Assembly (NCBI RefSeq): GCF_023706045.1 | Contig: NZ_BQYL01000001.1 | Coordinates: 248,001-312,000, forward strand | Source of the DNA: Kangiella sp. TOML190 | GTDB lineage: Bacteria; Pseudomonadota; Gammaproteobacteria; Enterobacterales; Kangiellaceae | Reading direction: 5' to 3' | DNA length: 64,000 nucleotides | Shown: piece by piece, positions 9,839-20,101 of the stretch | Numbering within the stretch: position 1 is the stretch's first letter | Layout: each line of letters starts with the position of its first letter | Program-made: the position numbers and the translations under genes | The notes under the pieces: generated by a model | Databases searched by the model: none | Told to the model about the DNA's origin: nothing | The model's input: the letters and a program-made list of their open reading frames with translations, nothing else

Positions 9839-10807
9839 TTATTTACGTTCAATAAAACTGGTATCTAAAATTTTTAATACCAAAGATTCAAAACTCATTC
9901 CCGCAACTTTTGCCGCCTTAGGCACCAAGCTGGTTTGGGTCATACCTGGAATGGTATTGACTTCCAATAAAACCCAGTTTCGAGTCACTTTGTCGCGCAA
10001 AAAATCTACTCGCGACCAGCCGTGACCATCCACCGCATGAAATGCCTTTAAGGCAATCGCTTGTAGCTGCGCTTCTTCTTTGGCACTTAAACCGCTGGGG
10101 CAATGATATTGCGTGCTGCTCGTTTGATATTTTGCTTCATAATCATAAAAATCATTGGGCGTGATCATGTGAATACTCGGTAGCGCCTTATCACCAAACT
10201 CTTTACCACTAAGAATAGCAACGGTAAATTCATCGCCATCCACCCATTGCTCTAACATAACTTCTTTATCAAACTCACTGGCCTTAGCTACCGCCTGTTG
10301 CAACTCTTCAACATTGCTGGCTCTTGCCATACCAACGCTGGAGCCTTCGCGGATCGGCTTGACCATGACGCTGCCACCCAAAGAGTCCAGCAAGCTTTGT
10401 GCTTCGCTATCGCTTAACGCTTGGGTAGCAACCATCACATGCGGTGCCACTGGCAAGTCCAAGGCTTTCCAAACCAATTTGGTTCTCAGCTTGTCCATGG
10501 ATAAGGCCGAAGCGATTACCCCGCAGCCCGTGTAGGCAATACCCTGTAATTGCAAAAAGCTTTGAATCTGACCATCCTCACCGCCACGCCCATGCAGCGC
10601 ATTCCAAGCGCGATCAAAGCCACCCTCAACAATCGCCGCCAAACCATCTTGTTCCGGATCCACCGGATGAGCATCCACCCCAGCCTCAATTAAGGCTTTC
10701 AACACTGCCGCTCCGGTAAGCAATGAAATCTCACGCTCTGCAGAAAAACCGCCGAGTAATACAGCAACCTTGCCGTATTGTGATTTCATTTCTGGTTTCA
10801 GACTCAT
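9839..10807 (-). CDS. ddl: D-alanine--D-alanine ligase
   Basis: 322 residues, slightly longer than E. coli DdlB (306) because of an N-terminal extension. The ATP-grasp signature is clear: LLGGFSAEREISL at the N-terminus, HGRGGEDG, a KPIREGSSVG loop, and the metal-binding LLEVNTIPGMT near the end. It makes the D-Ala-D-Ala dipeptide used by MurF. The start is supported by an AGGAG 10-12 bp upstream, in the 15-bp gap after murC. Confidence 0.98.
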   Translation of the reverse strand: MSLKPEMKSQYGKVAVLLGGFSAEREISLLTGAAVLKALIEAGVDAHPVDPEQDGLAAIVEGGFDRAWNALHGRGGEDGQIQSFLQLQGIAYTGCGVIASALSMDKLRTKLVWKALDLPVAPHVMVATQALSDSEAQSLLDSLGGSVMVKPIREGSSVGMARASNVEELQQAVAKASEFDKEVMLEQWVDGDEFTVAILSGKEFGDKALPSIHMITPNDFYDYEAKYQTSSTQYHCPSGLSAKEEAQLQAIALKAFHAVDGHGWSRVDFLRDKVTRNWVLLEVNTIPGMTQTSLVPKAAKVAGMSFESLVLKILDTSFIERK

Positions 10808-10822
10808 TGGTTGTTGACTCTC

Positions 10823-12286
10823 CTATGTTTCTTTGTCATTGCTGTCTAATTGCATACCCAATGACGACCATTTGGGCGCTAAGCCGCCCACATTGCCCGC
10901 GCCTTGCGTGAGCACCATATCGCCGTCTTGTAAAACGCCCGGTAACACCTTTTCTAGCTCTTCCTGATCTTCGACAAAAATTGGATCAATTTTGCCGCGC
11001 TGACGAATGCTAAAACATAGCGAACGACTGTCAGCGCCCGCAATCGGCTCTTCGCCAGCGGGATAAACTTTTAACAACAGCAAAACATCCACTTCCGATA
11101 ACACCTGACAAAAATCTTCATACAAATCACGCGTTCGGGTATAGCGGTGTGGCTGATAAACCATCACCAAGCGGCGCTCTGGCCAGCTCTGGCGCATGGC
11201 TTTAATGGTCGCCTCCACTTCTTTGGGGTGATGACCATAATCGTCCATCAAACCAATTGTCATACTGTTCCCATCAGCATTGTTAACTTGATAATCGCCA
11301 TAAATTTCAAAGCGACGACCAATGCCACCAAAGTCAGCTAAGGCTTTTTGAATGGCTTCATCAGCAACTCCGTCTTCCGTTGCCACCGCGATAGCGGCTA
11401 GCGCATTTTGTACATTGTGTTGCCCTGGCAAATTCAAACGAATCTCTAACGCACCAGAATGTCCACGCCGCACCACTTTAAAACGGCTTTGGGTACCGAC
11501 TTGTTCAAAATCAACCGCGCGCACATCGGCTTTAGCGCTAAAGCCGTAGGTGACAATTGGCCTAGTTACTCTTGGGATCAGATTTTCCACCGTTTCATCG
11601 TCGATGCACAAAACAGCCAAGCCATAGAAAGGCAAATTATGCAAAAACTCGACAAAGTTATTTTCCAAAACTTTAAAATCACCACCGTAAGTTTCCATAT
11701 GATCAGCATCAATGTTGGTGACAATTGAAACCATCGGCTGTAAGTGTAAAAACGAAGCGTCGCTTTCATCCGCTTCTGCAATAAAGTAACGACTAGTTCC
11801 AAGGCGAGCGTTGCTGCCAGCGCTGTTAAGCAAACCGCCAATCACAAACGTTGGATCCAAACCGCCTTCGCCATAAATACTGGCGATTAAACTAGTGGTC
11901 GTGGTTTTACCATGAGTGCCCGCAACCGCCACGCCATGTCGATAACGCATCAATTCCGCTAACATTTCTGCCCGTGGCACGATCGGAATCCGTCTATCGC
12001 GGGCCGTAGCTATCTCGGGATTCGATTCTGAAATCGCGGTCGAGGCTACCACTACGTCCACATCCAAAACGTTGTTGCTACGATGGCCAAAAAAGATTTC
12101 TGCGCCCAGTTCTTTTAGTCGATCAGTTACTCGCGATTGGCGCAAATCCGAGCCTGAAACCTGATAACCTAAATTGACCAATACTTCAGCGATACCGCTC
12201 ATGCCAGCGCCACCGATGCCGACAAAATGGATCCGCTTGATGCGACGCATCTCAGGAATTTGTTGCATCATCGCAGAGTTATTCAT
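10823..12286 (-). CDS. murC: UDP-N-acetylmuramate--L-alanine ligase MurC
   Basis: 487 residues. An N-terminal Rossmann-like domain ([12 protein letters not shown]) precedes the Mur-ligase ATP loop GTHGKTTT at 123-130 and the central and C-terminal Mur domains ([11 protein letters not shown]). It adds L-alanine to UDP-MurNAc in the cytoplasm. Its ATG overlaps the murG stop by 4 bp, indicating translational coupling. Confidence 0.98.
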   Translation of the reverse strand: MNNSAMMQQIPEMRRIKRIHFVGIGGAGMSGIAEVLVNLGYQVSGSDLRQSRVTDRLKELGAEIFFGHRSNNVLDVDVVVASTAISESNPEIATARDRRIPIVPRAEMLAELMRYRHGVAVAGTHGKTTTTSLIASIYGEGGLDPTFVIGGLLNSAGSNARLGTSRYFIAEADESDASFLHLQPMVSIVTNIDADHMETYGGDFKVLENNFVEFLHNLPFYGLAVLCIDDETVENLIPRVTRPIVTYGFSAKADVRAVDFEQVGTQSRFKVVRRGHSGALEIRLNLPGQHNVQNALAAIAVATEDGVADEAIQKALADFGGIGRRFEIYGDYQVNNADGNSMTIGLMDDYGHHPKEVEATIKAMRQSWPERRLVMVYQPHRYTRTRDLYEDFCQVLSEVDVLLLLKVYPAGEEPIAGADSRSLCFSIRQRGKIDPIFVEDQEELEKVLPGVLQDGDMVLTQGAGNVGGLAPKWSSLGMQLDSNDKET

Positions 12287-13404
12287 ACTTCCTCTCCTTG
12301 CGCGCCGTCTGACTTTGAACTAACGCCAGCCGCTTGAATGCAGTAATCAGCTACCTCTTGGGTGGCATTGGGCATAGCCAAGCTTTGAGCTTTCTGGGCC
12401 ATCTCTACTAGGTGTTTTTTATTATTCGCTAATGCGGTAATTTGCTCGGCTAAACGTTGCGGTGACAAATCGTGTTGCTGAATAATTACCGCTGCACCTT
12501 GATCAGCAAGGTAGCGCGCATTGTGTGTTTGATGGTCATCCACCGCATGCGGGAAAGGCACAAACACTGCCGCGCGACCTGCCATTGCGACCTCTGCAAC
12601 GGTTAAAGCCCCAGCACGGCAAATCACCAGATCCGCCCACTCATAGGTCGCCGCCATATCTTCAATAAACTCCAGCACTTCAAAAGTCAGGCGCTCGTTA
12701 GTTGCCGCCTGATAAGCGGCTTCGACTTCCGCCGCCTTGCCGCGACCCGATTGATGCTTAACATCAATAAGCAGACCATGATTCACAATATTTAATGTCT
12801 CTGGCACTTTCTGGTTAAACACCTGCGCGCCCAAACTGCCGCCGACAACTAACAGATTAACTTTCCCTTCTTCCGCCGACGGAAGCGATTGCTTTGCCTT
12901 TTCGTAAATATCTTTGCGCACTGGATTGCCAGTGGTTACCACTTTTTTGGCATTACCAAAAGCGCCGGGATAAGCCTGCAAAGTAAATTTGCTGACTTTG
13001 TGCAGCAGCTTATTGGTCATACCCGCAATGGCATTTTGTTCATGAATAACCACTGGAATGCCGCACAGCTTTGCTGCCAAACCACCTGGCCCGCTAGCAA
13101 AACCGCCCATACCCAGCACCACGTCAGGTTTAACTTGCTTGATAATTTTCTTGGCAGCCATCACGTTCGAGGCAATGGTAAAAGGCGCTTTCAATAACGA
13201 CACGAGTCCTTTGCCACGAATACCTTTGACAGGCAGTAAGCTAATTTTAATGCCATGATTGCTGACAATGGTTTCTTCCATACCACCTTCAGAGCCAAGC
13301 CAGTGCAAGTTCCACCCTTGGTTTTGCAAATAGTGACCAACAGCTAATGCTGGGAAAATATGACCGCCAGTGCCTCCTGCCATTAGAAGAATTGTTTTAC
13401 TCAT
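12283..13404 (-). CDS. murG: UDP-GlcNAc:lipid I N-acetylglucosaminyltransferase MurG
   Basis: I place the start at the ATG at 13402-13404 ([20 protein letters not shown]), 20 codons inside the longest open frame, because GGAGG lies 5 bp upstream and family members start at this point. This gives 373 residues. The N-terminal [10 protein letters not shown] loop and the C-terminal donor-binding segment ([20 protein letters not shown], 20 residues) are typical GT28 features. MurG converts lipid I to lipid II on the inner face of the membrane. It overlaps the ftsW stop by 8 bp, and the ftsW terminal codons form the murG ribosome site. Confidence 0.97.
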   Translation of the reverse strand: MSKTILLMAGGTGGHIFPALAVGHYLQNQGWNLHWLGSEGGMEETIVSNHGIKISLLPVKGIRGKGLVSLLKAPFTIASNVMAAKKIIKQVKPDVVLGMGGFASGPGGLAAKLCGIPVVIHEQNAIAGMTNKLLHKVSKFTLQAYPGAFGNAKKVVTTGNPVRKDIYEKAKQSLPSAEEGKVNLLVVGGSLGAQVFNQKVPETLNIVNHGLLIDVKHQSGRGKAAEVEAAYQAATNERLTFEVLEFIEDMAATYEWADLVICRAGALTVAEVAMAGRAAVFVPFPHAVDDHQTHNARYLADQGAAVIIQQHDLSPQRLAEQITALANNKKHLVEMAQKAQSLAMPNATQEVADYCIQAAGVSSKSDGAQGEEV

Positions 13405-14605
13405 TTTCTCCTCCATAGGCTCGTTTAACAGCACTGTATTCATGTTCTTTACGTCGAATTTCAAAATCGATCCGCAGCAAAATCGCCACCGCCATACAGC
13501 TAACGATCAAGGCATTACCACCATAACTAATAAAGGGTAATGTTAAGCCCTTGGTTGGCAAGGCACCGCTCGCCACACCAATATTGATTATCGCTTGCAG
13601 ACTTAACCAGAAGCCAAAGCCGTAGCATAAATAGGCAGAGAAATACTCTTCCATCTTCAAAGCGCGGCGACCAATTGATAAGCAGCGCATAAAGATAATC
13701 ACAAACAGCGCTATCACCAGCATTACGCCAATAAAACCAAATTCCTCGGCATACACCGAGAAAATAAAATCAGTATGCGACATCGGTAAATAAGACAGTT
13801 TTTGTAAGCTGTTGCCAAGCCCAACACCAAACCAATCACCACGACCAAAGGCTATTAGCGATTGCACCAGTTGATAACCACTGCCAAATTGATCCGCCCA
13901 AGGATCTAAAAAGCTGACCAAGCGCTTAACTCGATAGGGAGCTTTTAGCACCACCACCGCCATCACAGCGCCAACGCCAAGACTTAAAGTCACAAACTGC
14001 CATAAGCGAGCGCCCGCTAAAAACAGCATGGCCAAAGCAGTCGCTACAATCACCGCCGAAGAGCCAAAATCTGGTTGTAGTAACAACAAACCGACAATCA
14101 AGGCAATCAAAATGAGCGGCTTCATAAAACCTTTGACTTGCGTTTGCAGTTCATCACTGCGACGCACCAAATAACCAGCTAAATAAATTACCGAGAAAAA
14201 TTTCATCAGTTCCGCAGGTTGCAGCGTCAATGGTCCTAAACCTATCCAACGCTTACTGCCGTTAATCTCACGGCCAATGCCCAACACCGCAATCAGTAAA
14301 ACGATACCTAGCAGCAAGAAATAAGGGCCATAGACTTGCCAGAAGCGGGTTTCGAGCTGTAATACACAGACCGAAGCAGTTAGCGCAATTAGCAAATAAA
14401 TCCCATGACGAATTAAGAAGTGGTACTCATTGCCATTCATGTTGTCTTCGGCATACGGCATCGAACTTGAAGCGACCATCACTAAACCAATCGCCAATAA
14501 AATCACCACAGGTCCCAGTAGCCAAGGATCGAGTTTGGTGCGCGGATCGGACACTTGCCACTGCTCGACAAAATCCCCCAACTTTAAGAAGTTTTGAGCC
14601 ATCAT
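13397..14605 (-). CDS. ftsW: SEDS peptidoglycan glycosyltransferase FtsW
   Basis: 402 residues with about ten predicted membrane segments. SEDS signatures include the KMSYLPMSHTDFIF-like loop (here KLSYLPMSHTDFIFSV) and the C-terminal PTKGLTLPFISYGG. FtsW polymerises lipid II at the septum together with FtsI. It overlaps murD by 4 bp and murG by 8 bp. Confidence 0.98.
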   Translation of the reverse strand: MMAQNFLKLGDFVEQWQVSDPRTKLDPWLLGPVVILLAIGLVMVASSSMPYAEDNMNGNEYHFLIRHGIYLLIALTASVCVLQLETRFWQVYGPYFLLLGIVLLIAVLGIGREINGSKRWIGLGPLTLQPAELMKFFSVIYLAGYLVRRSDELQTQVKGFMKPLILIALIVGLLLLQPDFGSSAVIVATALAMLFLAGARLWQFVTLSLGVGAVMAVVVLKAPYRVKRLVSFLDPWADQFGSGYQLVQSLIAFGRGDWFGVGLGNSLQKLSYLPMSHTDFIFSVYAEEFGFIGVMLVIALFVIIFMRCLSIGRRALKMEEYFSAYLCYGFGFWLSLQAIINIGVASGALPTKGLTLPFISYGGNALIVSCMAVAILLRIDFEIRRKEHEYSAVKRAYGGENE

Positions 14606-15960
14606 GCTAAGGCCCTCACTAACTTCATAAACTTATCGCCACGTTCTTGATAGTTGTTAAACATATCCAAACTGGCGCAAGCTGGTGACAATAACACCAA
14701 ACAATTTTCTAAAGATTGTTGTTTAATCAATTGCTGAGCTTTAACTAAAGCTTGAGCAAGATTGGCCACCAGATGACTTTTTTCTGGAGCCAGTAGTGTT
14801 AACGTCTTGCCGTCTTTACCAAAGGCCACTAGCTGACTTACCGATTGATTAAGAGCAGGCGCTAAAGGCTCAAGGTTTGCATCTTTAGCATCACCGCCAG
14901 CAATCAAAATCATTGCATCAAATAGCGGCGAAAAACTTTCTATTGCGGCTAATGTTGCGCCTACATTGGTTGCTTTAGAATCGTTGATGTAGGTCACGCC
15001 ATTTTTTACCGTCACAAACTGACAGCGATGCTCTAGTCCTGAGTAGCGCTTAGCCGCTTCAAGCACTGGCTGGTTAATTTCAATATCTGCCGCTTCGAGT
15101 AAAGCAAAAGCGGCAGCTAAATTTAAGCCGTTATGAGTACCTTGTAAGCGTAGCTCATTTAGCGCCAAAACCTTCTCACCACTTCGCTCAATAGTTTTGC
15201 TTTGCGTATTCACTTGCCAAGTTACCAGCTCATCATCGCCATCTTCAGATGGCACTAAGCCAAATTCCAACTGCTGATCCATCAAAGACCAAGTCTGTTC
15301 ATCGTTATGGTTGATAACGGCTGTTTTGGCACGACGGTAGATCCGCTGTTTAGCGTCGATATAGTCTTGGTAAGACTGATAACGATCCAAATGATCTTCA
15401 CTTATATTTAAAATGGTCGCTGCCAAAGGTTGCAGTTTATAAGTCGTTTCCAACTGGAAACTGGAAAGCTCAAGCACTATAAAATCTGCATCCGACTGCA
15501 ATAAATCCAAAGCCGGAACTCCGAAATTGCCACCAATTTCTGCGGTTTTTCCGCTAGCATTAATCAGCTGCGCCAGCAAATCGGTCACGGTACTTTTACC
15601 GTTAGAACCGGTGATCGCAATCACCGGCTTATTGTTCATTTGCGCAAACAGTTCAATATCGCCAATGATCTTAACGCCCTGCTCTCGCGCTTGTTGGAAT
15701 TCAGCGGTTTGCACTGAAATCCCAGGGCTCACCACCAATTCATCAAACTCAGAAAATTTACTCTCATTCCACAACAAATAACTGTTTGGCGCTAGCGCCT
15801 CTAACTCAGCTAAACCTGGCGGCTCAGTACGAGTATCCATCACTCGAAACGCTTGGCTTTGGCTTTGCAAAAATCGCGCCACCGACAAACCCGTCTGACC
15901 CAAACCTAGGATCAAACGTTTTTTATCGACTAACACTTTATCTTGCACTGCCATATCCAA
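14602..15960 (-). CDS. murD: UDP-N-acetylmuramoyl-L-alanine--D-glutamate ligase MurD
   Basis: 452 residues. A Rossmann-like N-terminus (LILGLGQTGLSVARFL) is followed by the ATP loop GSNGKST (about 118-124) and the Mur central and C-terminal domains (ECGLEHR-like segment YSGLEHRCQF, then NDSKATN). It adds D-glutamate to UDP-MurNAc-Ala. A second in-frame ATG two codons in is an alternative start. It follows mraY after 30 bp and overlaps ftsW by 4 bp. Confidence 0.97.
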   Translation of the reverse strand: MDMAVQDKVLVDKKRLILGLGQTGLSVARFLQSQSQAFRVMDTRTEPPGLAELEALAPNSYLLWNESKFSEFDELVVSPGISVQTAEFQQAREQGVKIIGDIELFAQMNNKPVIAITGSNGKSTVTDLLAQLINASGKTAEIGGNFGVPALDLLQSDADFIVLELSSFQLETTYKLQPLAATILNISEDHLDRYQSYQDYIDAKQRIYRRAKTAVINHNDEQTWSLMDQQLEFGLVPSEDGDDELVTWQVNTQSKTIERSGEKVLALNELRLQGTHNGLNLAAAFALLEAADIEINQPVLEAAKRYSGLEHRCQFVTVKNGVTYINDSKATNVGATLAAIESFSPLFDAMILIAGGDAKDANLEPLAPALNQSVSQLVAFGKDGKTLTLLAPEKSHLVANLAQALVKAQQLIKQQSLENCLVLLSPACASLDMFNNYQERGDKFMKLVRALA

Positions 15961-15990
15961 TTCGACCGTCTCTCCAGTTACTCAATACTT

Positions 15991-17076
15991 CTAGCGAATT
16001 TTCAAGGTCGCTAAACCTACTAACACCAACATCAGGGAAATAATCCAAAATCGCACTATCACTCGTGGCTCCGGCCAACCCTTTAACTCATAGTGATGAT
16101 GCAGTGGTGCCATTCTGAAAATACGTTTACCTGTTAATTTGTAAGAACCCACCTGCAACATCACAGATACGGTTTCGATCACAAAGACCCCGCCCATGAT
16201 AAAGAGCACCAGCTCTTGTCTTACCATGACCGCGATAGTTCCTAAGGCAGCACCTAAACCCAAAGCCCCGACATCACCCATAAACACTTGTGCCGGATAG
16301 GTGTTGAACCACAAGAAACCCAAACCCGCGCCAACAATAGCGCCGCAAAAAATCACCAATTCACCAACGCCATTAATGTAAGGAATTTGTAGATAATCCG
16401 AGAAAATCTGGTTACCGGTGAGGTAGGCAAAAATACCTAAGCCGCCAGCTACCAATACCGTTGGTAAAATAGCTAAGCCATCCAAACCGTCAGTTAAATT
16501 AACCGCATTGCTGGTGCCGACAATCACAAAATAGGTTAGAAAGATAAACATGATTCCCAACTGCGGCGCTATGTCTTTAAAGAACGGTACCAACAACTGG
16601 GTTTCAGCAGAGTTTTCTGGCGCGGTATAAAAAAGGTAGACGGCGATACCAGCGCCTAACACCGATTGCCAAAAATACTTCCAACGCGCAACAAGCCCTT
16701 TAGGATCTTTGCGCACCAACTTAATGTAGTCGTCAGCTAAGCCGACTAAACCAAAACCGACAATGGCGGCCACGGCGACCCAAATGTATTTATTGCTTAA
16801 ATCGCCCCACAAAACCGCGCTTAACACTATCGCCACAATAATCAGTGCACCACCCATAGTTGGGGTGCCAGCTTTACTCAAGTGGCTTTGCGGTCCATCA
16901 TCACGTACCGTTTGTCCGATCTGATAGCTGCTTAATTTGCGGATCATGGTCGGACCCACTAACAAGGAAATCCCCAGCGCGGTTAAGACACTTAAAATGC
17001 CGCGCATGGTCAAATATTGAAAGACATTAAAGCCCGAATAGTATTGTGATAAATATTCCGCCAACCAGGTTAGCAT
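15991..17076 (-). CDS. mraY: Phospho-N-acetylmuramoyl-pentapeptide transferase MraY
   Basis: 361 residues, essentially the E. coli length (360), with about ten membrane spans. Conserved catalytic loops are visible: [18 protein letters not shown] and the C-terminal [14 protein letters not shown] histidine cluster. It makes lipid I from UDP-MurNAc-pentapeptide and undecaprenyl phosphate. It overlaps murF by 7 bp. Confidence 0.99.
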   Translation of the reverse strand: MLTWLAEYLSQYYSGFNVFQYLTMRGILSVLTALGISLLVGPTMIRKLSSYQIGQTVRDDGPQSHLSKAGTPTMGGALIIVAIVLSAVLWGDLSNKYIWVAVAAIVGFGLVGLADDYIKLVRKDPKGLVARWKYFWQSVLGAGIAVYLFYTAPENSAETQLLVPFFKDIAPQLGIMFIFLTYFVIVGTSNAVNLTDGLDGLAILPTVLVAGGLGIFAYLTGNQIFSDYLQIPYINGVGELVIFCGAIVGAGLGFLWFNTYPAQVFMGDVGALGLGAALGTIAVMVRQELVLFIMGGVFVIETVSVMLQVGSYKLTGKRIFRMAPLHHHYELKGWPEPRVIVRFWIISLMLVLVGLATLKIR

Positions 17077-18536
17077 GGGTCACCTCCCCCTAATAAATGA
17101 TGCTCATCCTGATTTTGTGATTCGGTAGTTGCCACCAAAGCATCTACCACCTGCTCCATTCGTGCGCTGCGCGAGCCTTTTACTAAAATATTATGCTCGG
17201 CTGTCACGCTATTTTTTAGCTCCGAAATCAAGCCTTGCTTATCGCTAAAGTAACTGCCATTTGCACCAAACGCTTCGACACTAAAGCGACTAAAATCACC
17301 CCATGCGTAAAGCGCGCTGAGTGCTTTTTGTTTTGCGTAAGCACCTACTTCGCGGTGATACAATTCGCTCTCATCGCCTAGCTCAGCCATATCGCCAAGG
17401 ACCAAACAGTTAACGCCTGACAAGCCCGATAACAAGTCAATCGCCACCTTGACCGAAGCCACGCTAGCGTTGTAGGTATCGTCAATAATTAAACTGCCGT
17501 TTAGGCCTGGCTTACGATTTAAGCGCCCTTTGACTTCGCCAGCCGCTTCTAAACCTGCTTTAATTGCTTCAACACTGATCTCAAGACTGGTCGCCAAAGC
17601 CGCTGCCACTAAAGCGTTAGAAACCTGATGAATGCCCGGCGTAACCAGTGTTATCGAAGTCTTTTGATCTAAAATGGACAATTCGAAACTGGCATTGCCT
17701 TGCTCATTCAGTGCGATCTCTTCAGCCCAGATATCAACTTGCGTAGCAGCCTTATGGGTCAGTGCATTATCACCGCCAATAGTGGGTATATTATGGCGAG
17801 AAACGGTTAATTTCTGACAACCGATTTGCTCGAGTTGCTGCAAATACTCTTCAGAGAAATCACTATCTAAATTCACAACCGCACAGCCATCAGCCGCAAG
17901 CGCTTGATAAATCTCGCCTTTTGCTATGGCCACGCCTTGAACGCTGCCAAAACCTTCGATATGTGCTGGCGCAACGTTATTGACTACGGTCACATTTGGC
18001 TTAGCAATGTCAGCGCAATAGGCAATTTCACCTTGATGGTTGGCGCCCATCTCAATCACCGCAAATTTTTCGCGACCGGTTAGCCGCAGTAAGGTAAGCG
18101 GCACCCCAATGTGATTATTAAAGTTACCTTGTGTCGCTAACACCTGCTCTGGCGTTTCAACTGCCTGCAATAAAATCGCGGCTAACATCTCTTTAACGCT
18201 GGTTTTGCCGGCACTGCCAGTGATCCCCACCACTTTAGGGTTAACGATAGTTCGCACTAAGTTTGCCAGCTGCCCTAAAGCAGTTTCAGTATTTTTAGCC
18301 ACAACTTGCGGTAAATCCGTTGCTACTGGCTTTGAAACCAGTAGCGCTATCGCGCCTTGCTGCTCAGCTTGCTCGATAAAATCGTGAGCATCAAAGTTTT
18401 CCCCAACCAAAGCTACAAATAAACTGTTTTTCGCTTGCACGCGAGTATCAGTAAAGACCTCGCTAACAGTTAAATCGTCACCAACTAACTGACCATTCAC
18501 TGCTTGGCAAACTTGCTTTAGGCTAAGCTTGATCAT
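17070..18536 (-). CDS. murF: UDP-MurNAc-tripeptide--D-Ala-D-Ala ligase MurF
   Basis: 488 residues. The Mur-ligase ATP loop GSAGKTS is at 107-113, with MurF hallmarks [11 protein letters not shown] and [11 protein letters not shown]. It adds D-Ala-D-Ala (product of Ddl) to complete the pentapeptide. The ATG overlaps the murE stop by 4 bp. Confidence 0.98.
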   Translation of the reverse strand: MIKLSLKQVCQAVNGQLVGDDLTVSEVFTDTRVQAKNSLFVALVGENFDAHDFIEQAEQQGAIALLVSKPVATDLPQVVAKNTETALGQLANLVRTIVNPKVVGITGSAGKTSVKEMLAAILLQAVETPEQVLATQGNFNNHIGVPLTLLRLTGREKFAVIEMGANHQGEIAYCADIAKPNVTVVNNVAPAHIEGFGSVQGVAIAKGEIYQALAADGCAVVNLDSDFSEEYLQQLEQIGCQKLTVSRHNIPTIGGDNALTHKAATQVDIWAEEIALNEQGNASFELSILDQKTSITLVTPGIHQVSNALVAAALATSLEISVEAIKAGLEAAGEVKGRLNRKPGLNGSLIIDDTYNASVASVKVAIDLLSGLSGVNCLVLGDMAELGDESELYHREVGAYAKQKALSALYAWGDFSRFSVEAFGANGSYFSDKQGLISELKNSVTAEHNILVKGSRSARMEQVVDALVATTESQNQDEHHLLGGGDPC

Positions 18537-20101
18537 GCGCTCGCCTCCAGCAATTGGTTAACCGTTGCTAAATCACTATAGGGCAGCTTTTCATGACCAA
18601 TTTCTTGGTAATCTTCGTGCCCTTTACCCGCGATCAAAACCATATCAGTGGCTGCAGCTTCACGGTAGCAAAGCTCTATCGCATCTTTTCTAGGGCTAAC
18701 ATACGGAATAGTTTTATCAAGCATATCCGCCCGAACCATTTCGACAATCGCGGCAGCATTTTCGGTGCGAGGGTTATCGTCGGTTAAAATCACCTTATTG
18801 GCATTTTGCTCAGCAATGGATCCCATCAAAGCGCGTTTACTTGGATCACGATCGCCACCGCAACCAAAGACACACCATAGATTTCCTTGGCAATGATGGC
18901 GCAAAGTTTGCAAAGCTTTTTCAAGCGCGTCAGGCGTATGCGCATAATCAACCACCAAAGTGGCTTTATCGGCTTTTGCAAACTGCTGCATCCGTCCAAG
19001 CACCGGCTTAACGCCATTTAGCGCCACGATCCATTTGTGTAAATCACCGTTTAGACAACCTAAAATGGCCGCCACTGCCAGCAAATTAGACAAATTAAAA
19101 TCACCCAATAAACTGCTGTGTAAACGACCCGTGCCCCAAGGTGTGGTCAAGTCCGCATTAATCCCTTTCAAGTCAAAAGATTCGTTGCTACTGACCACCC
19201 AATCACCATCGAAATCGGCTAAGGGTTCTTGTGGTTGTTGTTGACGACTAAAAGCAATTTTCTTAGCGCTAATTTGATCATCCAATAATAAACGGCGGCC
19301 ATAACTATCATCCGCATTAATCACTGCGTATTGCACTTCTTTGCGCAAAAATAACTGACGTTTGGCTTGAAAATAGGTTTCCATATCGCCGTGATATTCA
19401 AGATGGTCATGACTTAAATTGGTAAAAACCGCCAGATTAAATTTCAAACCATTCACACGTCCTTGATCCAGTCCGTGCGACGAAACTTCCATCGCTAAAT
19501 GGTGATAACCCTTAGCAAGAAATTCACTCGCCAATTGCTGAATGGTGACCGGATCTGCGGTAGTATTTTTGCTCAATTCTAAAGATTGAATATCGCCATT
19601 GCCTAAAGTGCTCAACAACAAAGTTGGCTTATTCAAAATCTGCAAAGCTTGCGCGACTAAATAAGCAATACTGGTTTTACCATTAGTTCCAGTGATCCCA
19701 ATCAGCGACATTTTTTTAGAAGGAGAACCGTAAAACTTCCCGGAAATACGGCTAACTTTGTTGGCTAAATTGGGCACTGGAACCATGGTAACGGAAGTCT
19801 CATGCTCTTCCGTCTCTTGCCGGTTGTCATCGTGCAAGTCGTTAATGTAAGTTTCTAAATTGTCTGCTTCCGCAACGATAGCTATTGCACCCTTGGCTAT
19901 CGCGGCCGCAATAAATTGGCGGCCATCGGTTTGCACTCCAGGGTAAGCTAAAAACACATCGCCGGCCTTAACTTGGCGGCTGTCTAAGCTTATGCCAGTA
20001 ACTTTAATTTGCTTCAAATTCAAAGCTTTGAGCTGCTCTTTTTTCAGCGAACCTTTTAAGATTTTTTTCAAGCTGATGGAATTTTTTGGCTTGCTAGTCA
20101 T
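18533..20101 (-). CDS. murE: UDP-MurNAc-L-Ala-D-Glu--meso-diaminopimelate ligase MurE
   Basis: 522 residues, about 25 more than E. coli MurE. The ATP loop GTNGKTS is at 138-144. DNPR at 442-445 is the motif that selects meso-diaminopimelate, so the peptidoglycan is the Gram-negative DAP type. The extra length is mainly an N-terminal extension (LKKILKGSLKKEQLKALNLK) plus a D/E/N-rich insert at about 86-104. It overlaps ftsI by 8 bp. Confidence 0.98.
   Translation of the reverse strand: MTSKPKNSISLKKILKGSLKKEQLKALNLKQIKVTGISLDSRQVKAGDVFLAYPGVQTDGRQFIAAAIAKGAIAIVAEADNLETYINDLHDDNRQETEEHETSVTMVPVPNLANKVSRISGKFYGSPSKKMSLIGITGTNGKTSIAYLVAQALQILNKPTLLLSTLGNGDIQSLELSKNTTADPVTIQQLASEFLAKGYHHLAMEVSSHGLDQGRVNGLKFNLAVFTNLSHDHLEYHGDMETYFQAKRQLFLRKEVQYAVINADDSYGRRLLLDDQISAKKIAFSRQQQPQEPLADFDGDWVVSSNESFDLKGINADLTTPWGTGRLHSSLLGDFNLSNLLAVAAILGCLNGDLHKWIVALNGVKPVLGRMQQFAKADKATLVVDYAHTPDALEKALQTLRHHCQGNLWCVFGCGGDRDPSKRALMGSIAEQNANKVILTDDNPRTENAAAIVEMVRADMLDKTIPYVSPRKDAIELCYREAAATDMVLIAGKGHEDYQEIGHEKLPYSDLATVNQLLEASA

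Noticed and set aside
13405-13464. Longer N-terminus for MurG
   Set aside because: The extra 20 codons overlap ftsW, lack a ribosome site and are absent from the family; the GGAGG-preceded ATG at 13404 fits.
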